Shown here: positions 62,191 to 64,000 of the stretch, one piece after another
How the letters are laid out: every line of letters begins with the position of its first letter
How positions within the stretch are numbered: the stretch's first letter is position 1
NCBI GenBank assembly: GCA_021030915.1
Contig: JAGEMR010000049.1
Coordinates: 124,001 to 188,000 of the forward strand
From: Astrothelium macrocarpum
Taxonomy: Eukaryota > Ascomycota > Dothideomycetes > Trypetheliales > Trypetheliaceae
Direction: 5' to 3'
DNA length: 64,000 nt
Program-made: the position numbers and the translations under genes
The notes under the pieces: generated by a model
Seen by the model: the letters and a program-made list of their open reading frames with translations, nothing else
Databases searched by the model: none
Told to the model about the DNA's origin: nothing

Positions 62191-63473
62191 TGCGTAAAAA
62201 CAAGACCTGATGCATCATTACATAGCGCATAGGAGAAAAGAGCTTGGAGTCGGCGGCTCATGTCTTGGATCTCATTGGTATAATTGCAAGGGCATTCCAT
62301 GTCTCAAGAGAAGTCACACGATTCGTCTTTTAGGAGCCCGGTTGACAGTTTGTGTTTCACAATGTAAAGGATATGAGTGGTTGTGCTCTCCAGATAGTGT
62401 GTCCTGGAGGATATTGGTTTTTTATTTGTTCCTAGCGTCGGCGAGACTCTAAGATGATTTTGCTGTCATTGCATATTGCTTTGACGTCTTGATCGGCTCT
62501 TTGGACTGTTTAATCTATCAACACGTACTTCGCCGCTAAGATTCGCGAAATTGGCCACAGACGTACTGATTCAAGTTGAAATCAACCCATGAGTAATTGG
62601 AAGATAAACGAAGTCTCGTTAATTTGCTGACGATTACTTGAGTGTACCATCATTAAAATGGCACTCTTACTCGTCATCTGTAAGGTATACTTCGTCCGTT
62701 GAATACTGCTAGTGTCGGCGGTTTCTTGAGAAATTCATGTGTTCGCGAAGACGCTTCGTATTAGACTGAAAACACTCGTGTCGATTCTAACATTTTCAGC
62801 AAGAGCGAAAAATAGCGTCTAACCAAGTCGAGCAAATGCACGAATTTGTGTGACTTCGCCTTGCGTATCATAGACCGTAGTTGATAGCGAACTCGGGCTA
62901 AGACATCCCAAAGACTGTTTAGCGGATAGACACAATATCGTTCAAATCTAGGTAGTCGGAGTGTAGCAACTGAATAGTATGGCGATTGAAAGAACGCTGG
63001 ATGTCGGCTTGGAAATAGAAAGTTGAGCACGAAGAAAGTGAAAATGAAACTGGATACCTTTATTGACCGAAGGTTGCAGGTGGGTTTGTTCTGTGCCACC
63101 CGAATACCCCTGAGTTAGTACGTTGCCTCGTCCAAGGTAAAGCGACTCTTTTTCATGTCTCTTCCTAAGTCTACGAGGTCTGCAGCAGAACATCAACATT
63201 TCACGCCATTTGTGCGAATTTGTGGCCTGCGCTTGCAGTTGCTGCTACGTTAAGGTTCCTCGTCATGCACCGCGTCACGGCTCACTGCGTCAACGCTCAC
63301 AGCCCGGAAAGATTTGTATCCGCATCCGGGCTCGTATACTCTAGGTCAAAGGTGGATCGTATGCAGCTTTAAGGAACATGCATATTAAGCGTGCATGTAT
63401 TCCTAGCAGCTTGCTCACCACTTGCCTGGTTTGTTGAGTTTCTAATAGAATAGAGCAAGAATCGGTCTCAATT
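62191..63473. other. Intergenic region
   Basis: About 1.28 kb between two forward genes. The longest frame is on the reverse strand (63099-62761, 112 codons, hydrophobic near its start), but it shows no motif and could be chance. The promoter of the DsbA-like gene should lie at the right end. Confidence 0.4.
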
Positions 63474-64000
63474 ATGACGAATTTCGACATCAAAATCACC
63501 TCAGACACTATTTGCCCATGGGTAAGTGACCAGTCGTATCCTTCCAGCGGCATAATGTTTGGTTAATGCTTTTAGTGTTTTCTTGGCTACCGCCGTCTGC
63601 TGAAGGCCATCGCACTGTTTCAGAAGGTTTATCCTGGTGCCAAGAATGATACCTTCACCATCCGTTGGGCGCCTTTCTATCTCAACCCAGATGCGCCTTC
63701 GAACCCGATTACTATAGAAGAACGGTTGGGTGGTCGTGTCGGCGCTGATCAGGTGCAAAAAATAAAGAATATATTGACTCGGGCAGGTGCTGGAGATGGG
63801 GTGATGTTTAAGTTTGGCGGGAAAATAGGAAATACTAGGGACAGCCACAGGCTAATAGCTATGGCTGGAACAAAGGGCGTAGAGGTGCAGAATAAAGTTG
63901 CAGAAGAACTGTTCAAAGGACTATTTGAAGAAGAGCAAGATATCACTTCTCACGAGTTCTTGACGCGAGCTGCGCGAACATCTGGATTGGACGAGGACAT
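63474..64000 (+). CDS. DsbA-family thioredoxin-fold oxidoreductase (FrnE-like), 5' part
   Basis: Incomplete: it runs off the window. Exon 1 is 63474-63521 (48 nt); exon 2 begins at 63576 after a 54-bp intron and is still open at 64000. The protein starts MTNFDIKITSDTICPW and continues CFLGYRRLLKAIALFQ. The intron falls inside the CPWC active-site motif (Cys-Pro-Trp | Cys), so the redox pair exists only after splicing. The following alpha-helical insert (FYLNPDAPSNPITIEERL; MFKFGGKIGNTRDSHRLI) is typical of FrnE/2-hydroxychromene isomerase-like members of the DsbA fold. These are cytosolic thiol-disulfide oxidoreductases or glutathione-linked enzymes. No signal peptide is seen. Confidence 0.85.

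Noticed and set aside
62761..63099. 112-codon reverse frame
   Set aside because: Hydrophobic but without a motif, splice partner or promoter signal; no better than chance.

Overview
The window comes from the nuclear genome of a filamentous ascomycete (Pezizomycotina). Genes are split by many short introns (46-97 bp) with GT-AG borders. Several products are typical of this group: a PKS-NRPS-clade polyketide synthase, a DUF7371 cell-surface mucin, a GT32 mannosyltransferase, and a protein with a fungal STAND-type N-terminus and a TPR-like repeat region. C-to-T-type stop codons in pseudogenes and one very AT-rich transposon suggest RIP-like mutation. I cannot name the genus.

Layout. 0-0.4 kb holds a probable broken gene end. 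2.5-4.8 kb (-) is a C2H2 zinc-finger regulator. 4.8-10.1 kb has no recognisable gene. 10.1-17.9 kb (-) carries two vesicle-coat genes side by side: SEC24 (COPII) and alpha-COP (COPI). 19.4-20.3 kb (+) is a disordered protein of unknown function, and 21.1-22.0 kb (+) is a secreted germin-like cupin with a clear TATA box.

22-36 kb is accessory. It has two tail-to-tail pseudogenes of MACPF-like proteins (the + copy with a jacalin-like C-terminus), a poly-T-ended repeat-like segment, the 1039-aa STAND-N-terminal/TPR-like protein, a short F-box-like protein, and a secreted Ser/Thr-rich DUF7371 protein.

36.8-44.8 kb (-) is an eight-exon polyketide synthase (KS-AT-DH-CMeT-KR-ACP). It belongs to the PKS-NRPS clade but stops right after the post-ACP linker. 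It has no ER, no NRPS module and no tailoring genes nearby. 44.8-51 kb is non-coding and contains a 2.17-kb element with 49-bp terminal inverted repeats, TA target duplication and an extremely AT-rich ORF-free interior.

51-64 kb is housekeeping: ATM1 (mitochondrial ABC transporter) and AIM24 (mitochondrial protein) diverge from a 315-bp shared promoter, followed by RAD54, a GT32 glycosyltransferase, and the 5' part of a DsbA-like oxidoreductase that runs off the end. Exon structures were worked out by hand from reading-frame continuity, splice borders and family conservation.
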